From positions 9,500,501 through 9,564,500 of the forward strand of contig NZ_CP012673.1 in assembly GCF_002950945.1 (NCBI RefSeq): 64,000 nt of DNA. Reading direction: 5' to 3'. The notes beneath the pieces are model-generated. The model was given only the letters and a program-made list of their open reading frames with translations. It did not search any database and was not told where the DNA came from. Source of the DNA: Sorangium cellulosum. Lineage in GTDB: Bacteria > Myxococcota_A > Polyangia > Polyangiales > Polyangiaceae. Position numbers and translations under genes: made by a program. Position 1 is the stretch's first letter; every line of letters begins with the position of its first letter. Shown here one piece after another: positions 52,608 to 63,555 of the stretch.

Positions 52608-52922
52608 GTCCGGGCCCTCGCGAGACAGGCGACGTGTCCCCGCGCGGGGGCGACGTCAAGGGTGTCGAGGCCCCGCACGCGAGTGTCGAGTCCCTGCGCG
52701 CGCGTCGAGACCCTGCGCGCGCGCAGCTGAGGCCCCGCGCGCGGCGAGGCCCCACGCCGGCGCGTGGACCTCGGACGGTTTCGCGCCGCGGCGCGCCGGA
52801 CCGGGTTAACATGCGGCCGTCATGCCGCGCGCTCCCGTCCGCCTTCCCTTCCCCCTGGGGCCCGAGGGCCTCGCCGGCGAGGTGACACCTCGCGGGGCCA
52901 GGTCAGCGGGTGGTCCTCGCCC
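52608..52922. other. Divergent gap with short direct repeats
   Basis: A 315-base region between the FmdE-like gene and the kinase operon. GTCGAG recurs at 52664, 52685 and 52704, the last two followed by (T/A)CCCTGCGCGCGCG, giving units of about 20 bases. These could be a regulator array or simple GC-rich slippage. No gene seen. Confidence 0.45.
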
Positions 52923-54518
<1,596 letters not shown>

Positions 54519-54528
54519 GGTCGCACGG

Positions 54529-55518
54529 ATGCCTGGATTGAGCTCACGCAGACGACGATTCCGAGCCGGGGTGCTCGCCGTGGGAGGGGCCGTGCTCCTC
54601 GCCAGCCCGGGCGCGTCCGCGCAGCCGCGCGACCCGGCGGCCGCGGAGGTGCTGTTCGACGCCGGCAGGGCGGCGCTCCAGGCGAAGGACTACGAGACCG
54701 CGTGCGCGAAGCTCCGGGAGAGCTACGAGCTCGATCCTGCGCCCGGGGCGCTGCTCAACCTGGCCGACTGCGAGGAGAAACGCGGCAAGGTCGCGACCGC
54801 GTGGTCCGTCTTCCGGCAGCTCGCGCGCGACCTGCCGGCGACCGACGACCGGCGGCCGATCGCGCAGGCGCGCGCGGCGGCGCTCGAGGGCCGCGTGCCG
54901 AGGCTCGTCATCCGGCTCGCCCCCGGCGCGCCGGCGGGCACCGCGGTCCAGCGCGGCGGGCTGCCGGTCGGCGCGGGCTCGCTGGGCACGCCGCTCCCGG
55001 TGGATCCCGGCGAGATCCAGGTGACGGCGACGGCGCCGGGCCGGACGCTGAAGACGTTCACCGTGCGGCTCGCCGAGGGCGAGCAGGTCGAGCTGCTCGT
55101 CGCGCCGGAGGAGCCCGCCGCGGCCGGAGGGGGCGCGGGGCCCGCGCTCCCCCCGAAGGAGGCCCCGGGGGAGGCCGGCGGTTTCCCGTGGCGCACGGCC
55201 GGGTGGATCAGCGGCGGCGTGGGCGTGGTCGGGATCGGGCTCGGCGCCGTGTTCGGTCTGAGCGCGATCGCGAAGAAGGGCGACGCGGAGGACTACTGCG
55301 ACGGGAGCAACCGGTGCACGCAGAGGGGCATCGAGCTGCAGGAGCAGGGCGTGACCTTCGGCACGATCTCGACGGTCGCGTTCGTCGCGGGGGCGGCGGC
55401 GCTGGGCGCCGGGGCGGTGCTCGTCCTGACGGCGCCCAGCCCGGCGCAGACGTCCTCGGCCCCGAGGGCGACGCTCGGCGTGGTGCCGGGCGGCGCCGTG
55501 GCGACCGTCGTGTTCTGA
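54529..55518 (+). CDS. Exported TPR/PEGA-like protein, partner of upstream kinase
   Basis: A 329-residue protein with GAGG upstream and a signal ending SPGASA. TPR-like helices are AAEVLFDAGRAALQAKDYET, ACAKLRESYELDPAPGALL and NLADCEEKRGKVATAWSVFR. A beta segment (VDPGEIQVTATAPGRTLKTF) and two hydrophobic helices follow. The order and the Cys pair between the hydrophobic segments (DYCDGSNRC here, DACGPGGKSC there) match the gene at 32600-33631. The pair probably form a membrane signalling module. The ligand or phosphorylation target is unknown. Confidence 0.85.
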   Translation: MPGLSSRRRRFRAGVLAVGGAVLLASPGASAQPRDPAAAEVLFDAGRAALQAKDYETACAKLRESYELDPAPGALLNLADCEEKRGKVATAWSVFRQLARDLPATDDRRPIAQARAAALEGRVPRLVIRLAPGAPAGTAVQRGGLPVGAGSLGTPLPVDPGEIQVTATAPGRTLKTFTVRLAEGEQVELLVAPEEPAAAGGGAGPALPPKEAPGEAGGFPWRTAGWISGGVGVVGIGLGAVFGLSAIAKKGDAEDYCDGSNRCTQRGIELQEQGVTFGTISTVAFVAGAAALGAGAVLVLTAPSPAQTSSAPRATLGVVPGGAVATVVF

Positions 55519-55770
55519 CGAGCGACGCCGCGGCCTCGGGCCGCTCTCCATCGCTGGCGAGCGCTCCCACGACACCTCACAGGCTGCGACCGGAGCGCCG
55601 CGCCATGCGTTCCGGCGGGCCGTTGACGCCGGGGAGAGCGGCGGCTTTCATCCGGGGATGTGTCCAGACCACGTCGACCCCCGGAGCGATGACCTGTGTG
55701 AAAAGAGGTCCGGCGAGGGCGGTCTCTCGGCGGCGGCCGTGACGGCGCCGCGCGGCGGGGAGCTGAAGTG

Positions 55771-57354
55771 ATGAAGCGCGATCCCGGGAGGATACGGGCG
55801 CTGTGCGGCGCCGTGCTGCTCGCCGCCGCTTCCGCTGCAGGCTGTAACGCGATCATCGGTCTCGAGGTCGGCGAGCTGGATCCCTCGGCGGGCGGCGCGG
55901 GACCGGCCTCGTCGAGCGCGTCGGCGGGCGGCGGGGGCAGCGCCGGTGATGGCGGCGGCGCGGGGGATGGCGGCGGCGCGGGGGATGGCGGCGGCGGCGG
56001 CGAAGAGGCGCGCTGCAGCTACGTCCGCCAGGGAGATGACGACCCCCCTTCGGGAGAGTGGGGCGCGCTGGCCGGCAGGGAGATCGTCGACATCGTGGCG
56101 GACGAAGAGCAGGTGACGGCCCTCGTCAACGGTCCGCAGGACTTCTCCATCGCGAGGTGGAACGCCTCGGGCGACCTCGACGGCGACTACAGGATGGAGT
56201 CGAGCCTCGTGGCAGGCAGCATCCGGGGCGAACGCTTGATCACGGCCGGGGGCCTCGCCTACGTGACCGGATCGGCGGAGCCGGGCGCCGAGACGCCGGT
56301 GTTGACCGGAGGATGCCAGATCAGCGCGAAGGCGGATGTCTCCCCCAGGGTGAGCTTCGTGGCCGCGCTCGACGAGAAAGGCGCGTGCGAGTGGGCGTGG
56401 AGCGTGGACGCCGTGTCCAACACCACGCCGCTCGAGCTCGCGGCGACGTCCGATTCGGTCCTCTTCGCGGTCTCGCTGACAGGGGCGGCGACCGCGAGCA
56501 GCGGCGGTTGCACGTTCGGGTCCGACGACGCGAAGGCGATGGCGGAGCTCATCTCGTTGACGTCCTCCGGGGCATGCCGGTGGAGCAAGACGCTCGGACC
56601 GTCGGAGGTGGTGCGCATCGCGGCGCTCCTCGTCGATCCGCAGGCGATGGATGTGCTGGTGATCGGCGACTACATCGCCCCGGACGGCGCCATCTCGATG
56701 CAGGGCAAGACGCTCCCCCGTTCCCAGGACAGCGACCTGTTCGTGGCGCGCGTCCGGCTGGCCGACGGTGGACTGGAGGACGTCGTCACGATCGGCGCTC
56801 CGGGAAGCCAATCCGTGACGCGGCACGCGGCCGCGCTGCTGGAGGACGGCGACCTCGTGATCGCCGGGACCTACTCCGGGCCGTCCTTCGATTTCGAGGA
56901 CGATGAATGCCCGTCGATGCCGCCCGCGGGAGGGAGCGACAACTCGTTCGTCCTGCGTGTCTCGGACGGCCAGGTGGTCTGGAGCCGCGGGTTCGGCGAC
57001 GAGGGGAAAGATCAGCTGGTCACCCACGTGGCGGTGGACAAGGAGGGCTCGATCTATGCAACCGGAACGCTCGAGGGCGAGATCGACTTCGGGGACGGCG
57101 TGCAGCTCACCGCCCCCGACGATCAGATCGCGAGCTTCCTGATCGTGTTGAGCGAGCACGGCAACGTCGTCTCGGCCTCCGCGCTCGTGGGTGATGGGAC
57201 CGTCTGGTCGTGGCGGGTCGCGCCGGGCCCGACGCTGCGCGACCCCCTCTACGTCGCCGGTCAGATGACGAAGACCTTTTACCTCGTGCCCAGCGATCAT
57301 CCCATCCAGGAGAAGGGAGAAGGGTTCGTGGCTCGGCTGGCCGGCCTGCTGTGA
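55771..57354 (+). CDS. Propeller-like repeat lipoprotein, tandem paralog 1
   Basis: A 527-residue secreted protein. The ATG at 55771 has GGAG upstream. The lipobox context AAGCNAIIGLEVGELDPS is nearly identical in the three paralogs. A Gly/Ala/Ser linker of about 35 residues is followed by a large domain of repeated strands: RVSFVAALDEKGACEWAWSV, AMAELISLTSSGACRWSKTL, VLVIGDYIAPDGAISMQG and WSRGFGDEGKDQLVTHVAVD, then GSIYATGTLEGEIDFG. This fits a secreted beta-propeller-like (SBBP-type) repeat fold. Function unknown. Confidence 0.82.
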   Translation: MKRDPGRIRALCGAVLLAAASAAGCNAIIGLEVGELDPSAGGAGPASSSASAGGGGSAGDGGGAGDGGGAGDGGGGGEEARCSYVRQGDDDPPSGEWGALAGREIVDIVADEEQVTALVNGPQDFSIARWNASGDLDGDYRMESSLVAGSIRGERLITAGGLAYVTGSAEPGAETPVLTGGCQISAKADVSPRVSFVAALDEKGACEWAWSVDAVSNTTPLELAATSDSVLFAVSLTGAATASSGGCTFGSDDAKAMAELISLTSSGACRWSKTLGPSEVVRIAALLVDPQAMDVLVIGDYIAPDGAISMQGKTLPRSQDSDLFVARVRLADGGLEDVVTIGAPGSQSVTRHAAALLEDGDLVIAGTYSGPSFDFEDDECPSMPPAGGSDNSFVLRVSDGQVVWSRGFGDEGKDQLVTHVAVDKEGSIYATGTLEGEIDFGDGVQLTAPDDQIASFLIVLSEHGNVVSASALVGDGTVWSWRVAPGPTLRDPLYVAGQMTKTFYLVPSDHPIQEKGEGFVARLAGLL

Positions 57355-57528
57355 TGGCGGCGCGCCGCGCGCGGCATGCCGAGCGTTACGCCGCGCCGAG
57401 AGCTCACGACATCCCCACACGCCGCCACAGGCGCTGCGACCGGACCTCCGGAGCCCACGTCCCGACGGCCGGTCGGCGCCGGACGGCCGGCGGTTGACGC
57501 CGGGGGGAACGACGGGTTCCATCGGAGG

Positions 57529-58236
57529 ATGCGCTCTATTCCTCCTTGCTTCTGTCTCGCGCTCGCCGTGTTTCCTGCCGCAGGCGCCGCGCTGAGCGGG
57601 GGGTGTGGCTTCCCGGATGCCGTCATCGTCGGGGACACGAACTCCGCGGGCGCAGGCGCGGGGGGCGCGAGCTCCGGGACGTCGGCCGCGAGCACCGCGG
57701 CCGGGTCCTCGGACGGGGCGGGCGCGGGCGGCGGCTCGGCGACGTCGGGCGCGGGCGGCGACGGCGGCTCGGGCGGCGGGGGTGCGTCGAGCTCGGGCGG
57801 CGGCGACGGCGGCGCGGGCGGCGGGTCGGGCGCGTCCACCTCGAGCGCGGGCCCGGCGACCTCGAGCAGCAGCTCGGCGAGCTCCGGCTCCGGCGGAGGC
57901 GGCCCCGTCAACTGCGACGTCGACGAGGACGGCTACCGGTCGGCCACGTGCGAGGGCGGCGACGACTGCAATGACAACAACCGGCTGGTCCACCCGAACC
58001 AGCCCAGCACGTTCTACGACACGCCGATCTCGCCCGGGGGCGGCTTCGATTACGACTGCAGCGGCGGTGAGGAGCGGGAGCTCCCCGCCGTCAGCTGCAG
58101 CGGACTCGTCTGTACGGCGGCGACCAACGTGTTCCTGGCGAACGTCCGGTGTGGGAGCCGCGGCCCGCTCGGCAACTGCAACACGCTCTGCCAGTCGATG
58201 ATCACGTACCCCGACTCCATCAGGGCCTGCCATTGA
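57529..58236 (+). CDS. Lipoprotein with Gly/Ser linker and MopE-like metal-binding motif
   Basis: A 235-residue protein. The signal ends GGC near residue 25. About 100 residues of Gly/Ser/Ala linker follow. The C-terminal domain begins NCDVDEDGYRSATCEGGDDC, the DxDxDGY...GGDDC pattern of MopE-type copper/calcium-binding motifs, and has ten Cys in about 110 residues. It sits between paralogs 1 and 2 on the same strand. A GGAGG directly abuts the ATG, closer than usual, so initiation efficiency may be low. Confidence 0.78.
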   Translation: MRSIPPCFCLALAVFPAAGAALSGGCGFPDAVIVGDTNSAGAGAGGASSGTSAASTAAGSSDGAGAGGGSATSGAGGDGGSGGGGASSSGGGDGGAGGGSGASTSSAGPATSSSSSASSGSGGGGPVNCDVDEDGYRSATCEGGDDCNDNNRLVHPNQPSTFYDTPISPGGGFDYDCSGGEERELPAVSCSGLVCTAATNVFLANVRCGSRGPLGNCNTLCQSMITYPDSIRACH

Positions 58237-58292
58237 GCCCGCGCCGGCGCCATGGCCGCCGCGAGGATTCCACGCAACGGAGAGCCGAGGTG

Positions 58293-59948
58293 ATGAAACG
58301 CGATCGTGGGAAGATCCGGTCCGTCCTGTCCTGCGCGGGCCTGCTCGCCGCCGTCACGGGAGGCTGCAACGCGCTCATCGGGCTCGAGGTCGGCGAGCTG
58401 GATCCGTCGCAGGCCGGCGCGGGCGCGGCCTCGAGCGCGGCGTCCTCCGGCGGGGACGCCGGCGAGGGGGGCACCGGCGACGGGGGCGCCGGCGGGGGAG
58501 GCTCCGGCCCGGGAGGCGCCGGCCCCGGGGGCGCCGGCCCGGGCGGCGGCGACGCGGGCAGCGGGGCCGGGGGGCCGTTCTGCGATGCCCCTGGGGGCGA
58601 GATCCTCACCGCGCCGCACTCCGGCTGGGGCGAGACGGTCGGCTTCCACATCGGCGACGTCGCGGCGCTGGAGGGCACGGCGACGGCCGTCGTCAACGAG
58701 GTTGCCGCGGACAGCAGCGAGACGCTCACCGTGACGAGGTGGAGCCCCGCAGGGGTGCGCGACGCCAGCTACGGGCTGTCGGCAGCGGGTGCCTGGGGCA
58801 CACACCTGGCTGTCGGCCCGGGCTTCGTTTATGTGGCCGGCGACGCGACGAAGGCGCTCGATCTGCCCAAGTCCCAGGGGCTCGCCACGTGCCGCGTCGG
58901 CGCCCCCGTGCTGCAAGCGACCTACGGGCCCAGCTTCGTGGTCGCGCTCGATCCGGCTGGCCGGTGCAGCTGGGCCTGGGGCGTCGACTCCCGCGGCGGC
59001 GCCACCACGCGCGGTCTCGCCGCGACCTCCGAGGTGGTCCTCACGGCCGTGGAGGTGGTGACCGAGGGCACGACGTTCGGGCGGTGCGCGCCCGAGGACG
59101 GCATCCCGCCGGAGTCCGTCCTGCTCGCCGCGCTCCGTCCCATGGACGGCGCCTGCCAGTGGAGCCGGGTCCTCGGGGCGCGAGGGCCCGTGACCCCGAA
59201 GGTGGTCCTCGCCGACGCGAGAGCCGGATCGAGGCTCGTGACGGTGGTGGGCGACTACGACACGTTGAACGGACCCGTCTCGTTCGGCGGGGAGACGCGG
59301 TTCGAGTCGATGGACCGCGATATCTTCGTCGCGCGGTACGTGTCGAACGACGGCACGCCGCGGGAGGTCACGACGCTGAACTTCGAGGGAGACCAGCTCG
59401 TGGCGACGCACGGGGCCGCGCTGCTCCCGGGCGGCGACGTCGTGATCGTCGGCACATACCGCGGGCGCCTCGACTGGGCGGACGGCTGCTCGGAGCTCCC
59501 CGACGCGGCCGAGACGGACAACCTCTTCGTCGCGCGCATCTCGGACGACGGCGTGGCGTGGAGCCGCGGGTTCGGCGACCCGACGGCGAGCCAGAGCGCG
59601 ACGGGCGTGGCGGTGGACTCGGTCGGCTCGATCTACGTCACGGGGCAGTTCGAGGGCGAGCTCGTCCTCGACAACACCGGGAGCTTCACGACCGTGCCGG
59701 GGATACCTGCCGGTTTTCTGATCAAGATGGATTCCAGAGGCAACATCCTCTCGGGATCCAAGTTCGGAGGGGACGACGTCGACCCCGTCGCCCTGTGGGC
59801 GGTCGCGGCGGGCCGGGTGTCCAGAGATCCCGTCTACGTCGCAGGCACGGTGACTGGGACGCTCGACCTGGGCTTTCCTACGTCGCTCGGCAGCGACGCC
59901 GATCAGAATTCGCACGCGTTCATCGCGGGGTTCACGGGTATCCCCTGA
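58293..59948 (+). CDS. Propeller-like repeat lipoprotein, tandem paralog 2
   Basis: A 551-residue paralog of the genes at 55771 and 60294. The signal TGGCNALIGLEVGELDPS, the linker and the repeats match: FVVALDPAGRCSWAWGVD, VLLAALRPMDGACQWSRVLG, VTVVGDYDTLNGPVSFGG, VAWSRGFGDPTASQSATGVA and GSIYVTGQFEGELVLD, then AGFLIKMDSRGNILSGSKFG. GAGG precedes the ATG. The order linker-repeats is the same; the linker is expanded with Gly/Pro. The proteins are probably surface-exposed with the same fold and different specificity. Confidence 0.82.
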   Translation: MKRDRGKIRSVLSCAGLLAAVTGGCNALIGLEVGELDPSQAGAGAASSAASSGGDAGEGGTGDGGAGGGGSGPGGAGPGGAGPGGGDAGSGAGGPFCDAPGGEILTAPHSGWGETVGFHIGDVAALEGTATAVVNEVAADSSETLTVTRWSPAGVRDASYGLSAAGAWGTHLAVGPGFVYVAGDATKALDLPKSQGLATCRVGAPVLQATYGPSFVVALDPAGRCSWAWGVDSRGGATTRGLAATSEVVLTAVEVVTEGTTFGRCAPEDGIPPESVLLAALRPMDGACQWSRVLGARGPVTPKVVLADARAGSRLVTVVGDYDTLNGPVSFGGETRFESMDRDIFVARYVSNDGTPREVTTLNFEGDQLVATHGAALLPGGDVVIVGTYRGRLDWADGCSELPDAAETDNLFVARISDDGVAWSRGFGDPTASQSATGVAVDSVGSIYVTGQFEGELVLDNTGSFTTVPGIPAGFLIKMDSRGNILSGSKFGGDDVDPVALWAVAAGRVSRDPVYVAGTVTGTLDLGFPTSLGSDADQNSHAFIAGFTGIP

Positions 59949-60293
59949 CCCGCAGGCGCCTGCCTGAAGCAGCGGGCGCTCTCGGATCGCGCGCTGACCC
60001 GCGACCGCCCACGAACCCCACTCGCCAAGGGAACACACGCCCGGCGGCACACATCAGGCGAGCCGCGGTCCAGGGATAAGGCACTCCCCGATATACATTT
60101 CGGGGGTGGATCCGTGCCTCGGCATGGGACGGACAGGTTTCCAGCCGATGTCCTGCGCTGAAGGGGCTCGCCCGAGGGCTGTGCTGCGTTCTGCTCCTCG
60201 ATACTCGGCACCTCGCGTCCAGCAGAGTGGCCATTGCGCCGGGCTGGGCCGATGGCGGGGACGGCGGCGGCATGTAATAGAGGACGCACAGTA
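59949..60293. other. Intergenic gap between paralogs 2 and 3
   Basis: No gene in 345 bases. A small hairpin, CCCCGA (60086-60091) with TCGGGG (60100-60105) and an 8-base AT-rich loop, lies mid-gap and could be a weak terminator or mark a promoter region for paralog 3. Confidence 0.5.
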
Positions 60294-61856
60294 ATGAAAT
60301 GTGCTCTCAGGAAGGTTCAGGCTGCGTCCTGCGCCGGGTTGCTCGCCGCCGCGGCGGGAGGTTGCAATTCCCTCATCGGCCTCGAGGTCGGCGAGACGGA
60401 CCCGGCGGGGACCGGAGCCGGCGCGCCCCCGTCCACGAGCAGCTCGTCCGCGGGCGGGGACGACGGCGCGGGCGCGGGCGGCGGTGACGGCGCGGGCGGC
60501 GGCGGCGGGGCGCCGGCCTGCAACCAGGCCGAGCCGGACGCCGTCGTCGCGCCGCGGGGCCTCTGGGGCGACACGATCGGCGACGACGTGCGCCACATCG
60601 CGGCGGTGGACGGCGCGGTGACGGCCGTGGTCAACGAGGGGGCCTCGCTCACCGTCGCGCGGTGGAGCGCCAGCGGGGCGCGCGAGCCCGAGTACACGCT
60701 GTCCGTGCCCGGCGTCTCGGGGATGCACGTCGCCGTCGGCGCCGGCGTCGTGTACGTGGCCGGGGAGTCGACGGGGAGCGCCACGTTGCCGTCGAGCCAG
60801 CGCTCCGGCTGCGGCATCGGCCCGCCCTCGGGGCACAGCGAGCGGCCCAGCTTCGTGGCGGCGCTCGACGCAGCGGGTCGATGCTCCTGGGCGTGGAGCA
60901 TCGACGGCGACGGCGGCACCGCCGCGCGCGGCCTCGCCGCGACGTCCGACGTGATCGCCGTCGCCGTCGAGACGCTGGGCAAGGGCAAGACGTTCGGCCC
61001 GTGCGCGCTCAGGGCCGACGTTCCGGAGCGGTTCACGCTGGTCGCCGCCTTCAAGCCGGCCGGGGGCGCGTGCGCGTGGCACCGCGAGCTCGGGGCGCGC
61101 GAGGCCGTGACCGTGCGAGCGCTCGCCGGAAGCGCGGAAGCGGGGGCCGGCGTGGTGGCGGTGGTGGGCGACTACGACGCGGCGAACGGGGCCGTCTCGC
61201 TCGGCGGGGACACGCCCGTCACCTCGGAGAGCCGCGGCCTCTTCGTCGCGCGCTACACGTCGCGCGACGGCGCCCCGCAGGCCGTCACGACGCTGAAGCT
61301 CGGTGGGGCTCCGAGGGTCGCGCCGCACGGGGCCGCGCTGCTCCGGGGCGGCGACGTCGCGATCGCCGGCAACTACGCAGGAACGTTCGACTTTCAGGAC
61401 ACCTGCCCGCGCATGCCCGACGCGGGCGCCACGGACAATTTCTTCGTCGCGCGTGTCTCGGGCGACCACGTCGTGTGGAGCCGCGGGTTCGGCGACGCGA
61501 CGACCGACCAGACCGCAGCCGGCGTGGCGGCGGACGACGCCGGCGCGGTGTACGTGACGGGCCTGTTCACGGGCGAGATCGATCTGGGAGCGGCCGGGAA
61601 GCTCGAGGCGTCGGCGGGGAAGCAGGCGGGGTTCCTCATCAAGCTCGACGCCGAGGGCAACCTCGTCTCGGCGTCCAAGCTCGAAGCGGGCGGCGCCGCG
61701 GACCTGCGGGCCGTCGCGGCGGACAGCTCCTCGGGGGCCGTCTACGCCGCGGGGAGCCTGACCGGAATCCTCGACCTCGGCCTCGATCTCGGCCAGCTCG
61801 GCAGCGCGGTCGACGGGCCGCGCGGGTTCATCACGGGGCTCTCGAGCGCGCGCTGA
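60294..61856 (+). CDS. Propeller-like repeat lipoprotein, tandem paralog 3
   Basis: A 520-residue paralog. The signal AGGCNSLIGLEVGETDPAG is followed by a linker and the same repeat series: FVAALDAAGRCSWAWSIDGD, TLVAAFKPAGGACAWHREL, VAVVGDYDAANGAVSLGGD, VVWSRGFGDATTDQTAAGVA and GAVYVTGLFTGEIDLG, then AGFLIKLDAEGNLVSASKLE. It is closer to paralog 2 than to paralog 1 by eye, so the array grew by stepwise duplication. It is convergent with the AgmX-domain gene, 48 bases apart. Confidence 0.82.
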   Translation: MKCALRKVQAASCAGLLAAAAGGCNSLIGLEVGETDPAGTGAGAPPSTSSSSAGGDDGAGAGGGDGAGGGGGAPACNQAEPDAVVAPRGLWGDTIGDDVRHIAAVDGAVTAVVNEGASLTVARWSASGAREPEYTLSVPGVSGMHVAVGAGVVYVAGESTGSATLPSSQRSGCGIGPPSGHSERPSFVAALDAAGRCSWAWSIDGDGGTAARGLAATSDVIAVAVETLGKGKTFGPCALRADVPERFTLVAAFKPAGGACAWHRELGAREAVTVRALAGSAEAGAGVVAVVGDYDAANGAVSLGGDTPVTSESRGLFVARYTSRDGAPQAVTTLKLGGAPRVAPHGAALLRGGDVAIAGNYAGTFDFQDTCPRMPDAGATDNFFVARVSGDHVVWSRGFGDATTDQTAAGVAADDAGAVYVTGLFTGEIDLGAAGKLEASAGKQAGFLIKLDAEGNLVSASKLEAGGAADLRAVAADSSSGAVYAAGSLTGILDLGLDLGQLGSAVDGPRGFITGLSSAR

Positions 61857-61904
61857 GCCGCGGCCGCGCCGGTGGCGGCGGCCTCCGGCCTGCCGGCCGG
61901 TCGC

Positions 61905-63194
61905 TCACGTTTCGGGCGAGAACGCGACCGGATAGACGACCGTGGTCTTCACTCCGATCGCCGGGAACCTCAGCGCGCGCGTCGCCTCCACCATGCACGC
62001 CTCCAGGGTCGCGTCGCGCAGCGTCGTCGTGGCCGGGTCGACCTTCACGTCGGCCACCGTCCCGTCGCCCAGGATCGCGAAATCGAGCGGGATCGTCCCT
62101 GCCGCGGCCGGGCTCCGCTCGAGGAGCTCCTCGTAGCAGACCCGGAACCGCCCGAACTGGCCCCGCACGACGGCCTGGATCTCGTCGCGCAGGAGGTGCT
62201 TCGGCAGCGGCACCGCCACGGGCGCCGCCGGCAGCGCCTCCATCGCGGCGAGCGCCTCCTCGACCGCGGGGAGCTGCGCCCGGCGCGGGGCGGCGATCAG
62301 GATCACCGGCGGCGCGCCGCTGCGCTCGCGCGCGGCGATGAGCCCCTCGCCCTTCGAGAGCCGCTCGACGACCTCCGCCGAGGGCAGCGGCAGCTCCGCG
62401 TCGTACCGCGCGGGGATGTGCAGGTTGCCGAGGTCGAAGTAGAAGACCGCGAGGCTCGATCCGAGCCTCGCGCGGGCGGCCGGGATGCCGACCCAGCTGC
62501 CGGTCCGCGATGACCGCGCGTGGATCGGCAGCCTGTCGTCGCAGCGGGGGCAAGCCTCGCGCCGGAGCTCGCGGATCGCGGGCGCGAGCGCGAAGGTGCC
62601 GAGCCGGTCGCTGACCTCCCTGCTCCCGCCGAACGAGAGCACGTCGATCTCGATCCCCCGTGTCCCGGCCTCCGGCGCGGGGAAGTACCGCGCGAGCGCG
62701 CGGGCGAACGGCGACGTGTGCTCGTGCTCGCCCGGCTCCCCCGGCAGCGGCGCCTCCCCGCGCCCGGTGAGCAGCACGCGCAGGCGCTCCTCGGCCGCGG
62801 ACTGGAGCGGCCACGACGGGCTGCCCGCCCGCTCGCCGAGCAGCGCCTCCACGGCGGCGATCGCGCCCTCGCGATCCCCCTCCGCCTCGAGCAGGCGGCT
62901 CATCGCGAGCCGCGCCTGATCGCGCTGCTCCGGCGCGGCCGCCGGATCGGCGAGCGCCTCGTCGAGCGAGCGGCGCGCGGCGCCGAGCTCGCGGCCGGTG
63001 TCGACGCGGCGCTCGGCCAGCTCGATCGCGAGCGCGAGCGCGGCGCGCCGGTCCTCGCCGACGGCGAGGTCGGCCTGCGCCTCGCCGTTCGGCGCGCCGG
63101 GCGCGCCGGGCGTCGGCCCGTCGACGCACGCGGCGGGGGCGAACATACCGAGGATCAGGGCGGCGGCGGCGGTGTGGTGATGGATCGTGTTCAT
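61905..63194 (-). CDS. AgmX/PglI C-terminal domain lipoprotein
   Basis: A 429-residue exported protein; GGAGGGAA precedes the ATG at 63194. The signal ends PAAC (Cys23). Residues 45-130 are helical with TPR-like character (LDEALADPAAAPEQRDQAR). The C-terminal 95 residues carry the AgmX/PglI pattern: IQAVVRGQFGRFRVCYEELL, GTIPLDFAILGDGTVADVKV and LEACMVEATRALRFPA, a TonB-C-like domain common in myxobacteria, with a conserved Cys pair. The middle region (DVLSFGGSREVSDRLG, CPRCDDRLP) is unassigned. AgmX-type proteins are linked to gliding or envelope functions; the role here is not shown. Confidence 0.8.
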   Translation of the reverse strand: MNTIHHHTAAAALILGMFAPAACVDGPTPGAPGAPNGEAQADLAVGEDRRAALALAIELAERRVDTGRELGAARRSLDEALADPAAAPEQRDQARLAMSRLLEAEGDREGAIAAVEALLGERAGSPSWPLQSAAEERLRVLLTGRGEAPLPGEPGEHEHTSPFARALARYFPAPEAGTRGIEIDVLSFGGSREVSDRLGTFALAPAIRELRREACPRCDDRLPIHARSSRTGSWVGIPAARARLGSSLAVFYFDLGNLHIPARYDAELPLPSAEVVERLSKGEGLIAARERSGAPPVILIAAPRRAQLPAVEEALAAMEALPAAPVAVPLPKHLLRDEIQAVVRGQFGRFRVCYEELLERSPAAAGTIPLDFAILGDGTVADVKVDPATTTLRDATLEACMVEATRALRFPAIGVKTTVVYPVAFSPET

Positions 63195-63234
63195 GGCGTC
63201 TCGTTCCCTCCGGCGCGCGGCCAGCGTGCGTGTC

Positions 63235-63555
63235 GTCGTCCGCGCCGAGCCGGAGCCCCCGCACCTTGTCCTGCTCCTCGCCCTTGGCGGTGACCATCAG
63301 GATGGGCAGGTCCACGTCGTGCCGGCGGAGCTCCTCGCAGATCTCGAAGCCGTTCATCCCGGGCAACATCACGTCGAGCAGCACGAGGTCGGGCCGCGCG
63401 GCGAGCGCCGCCTGCAGCCCCTCGGGGCCGGTCTTCGCCACCTCGACGCGGAAGCCCGCGGATCGCAGCGTCTTCTGGAGGCCGAGGCGCAGCGTCGGGT
63501 CGTCCTCGACGACGAGGACGGTCTCCAGCCTGCCTTCGGGCGTCTTCTGGGTCAT
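63235..63555 (-). pseudogene. Response regulator truncated after the receiver core
   Basis: From the ATG at 63555 the receiver domain reads VLVVEDDP (15-20), Asp61 in LVLLDVMLPGMNGFE, Thr89 in ILMVTAKG, and GLRLGADD at 100-107, where it breaks off. The expected YVTKPF with its conserved Lys, helix 5 and the DNA-binding domain are missing. Instead 40 bases of unrelated sequence lead to the AgmX-domain gene in another frame, and this frame then stays open as a shadow. The ATG overlaps the stop of the histidine kinase gene, as in an intact two-component operon. Confidence 0.75.
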
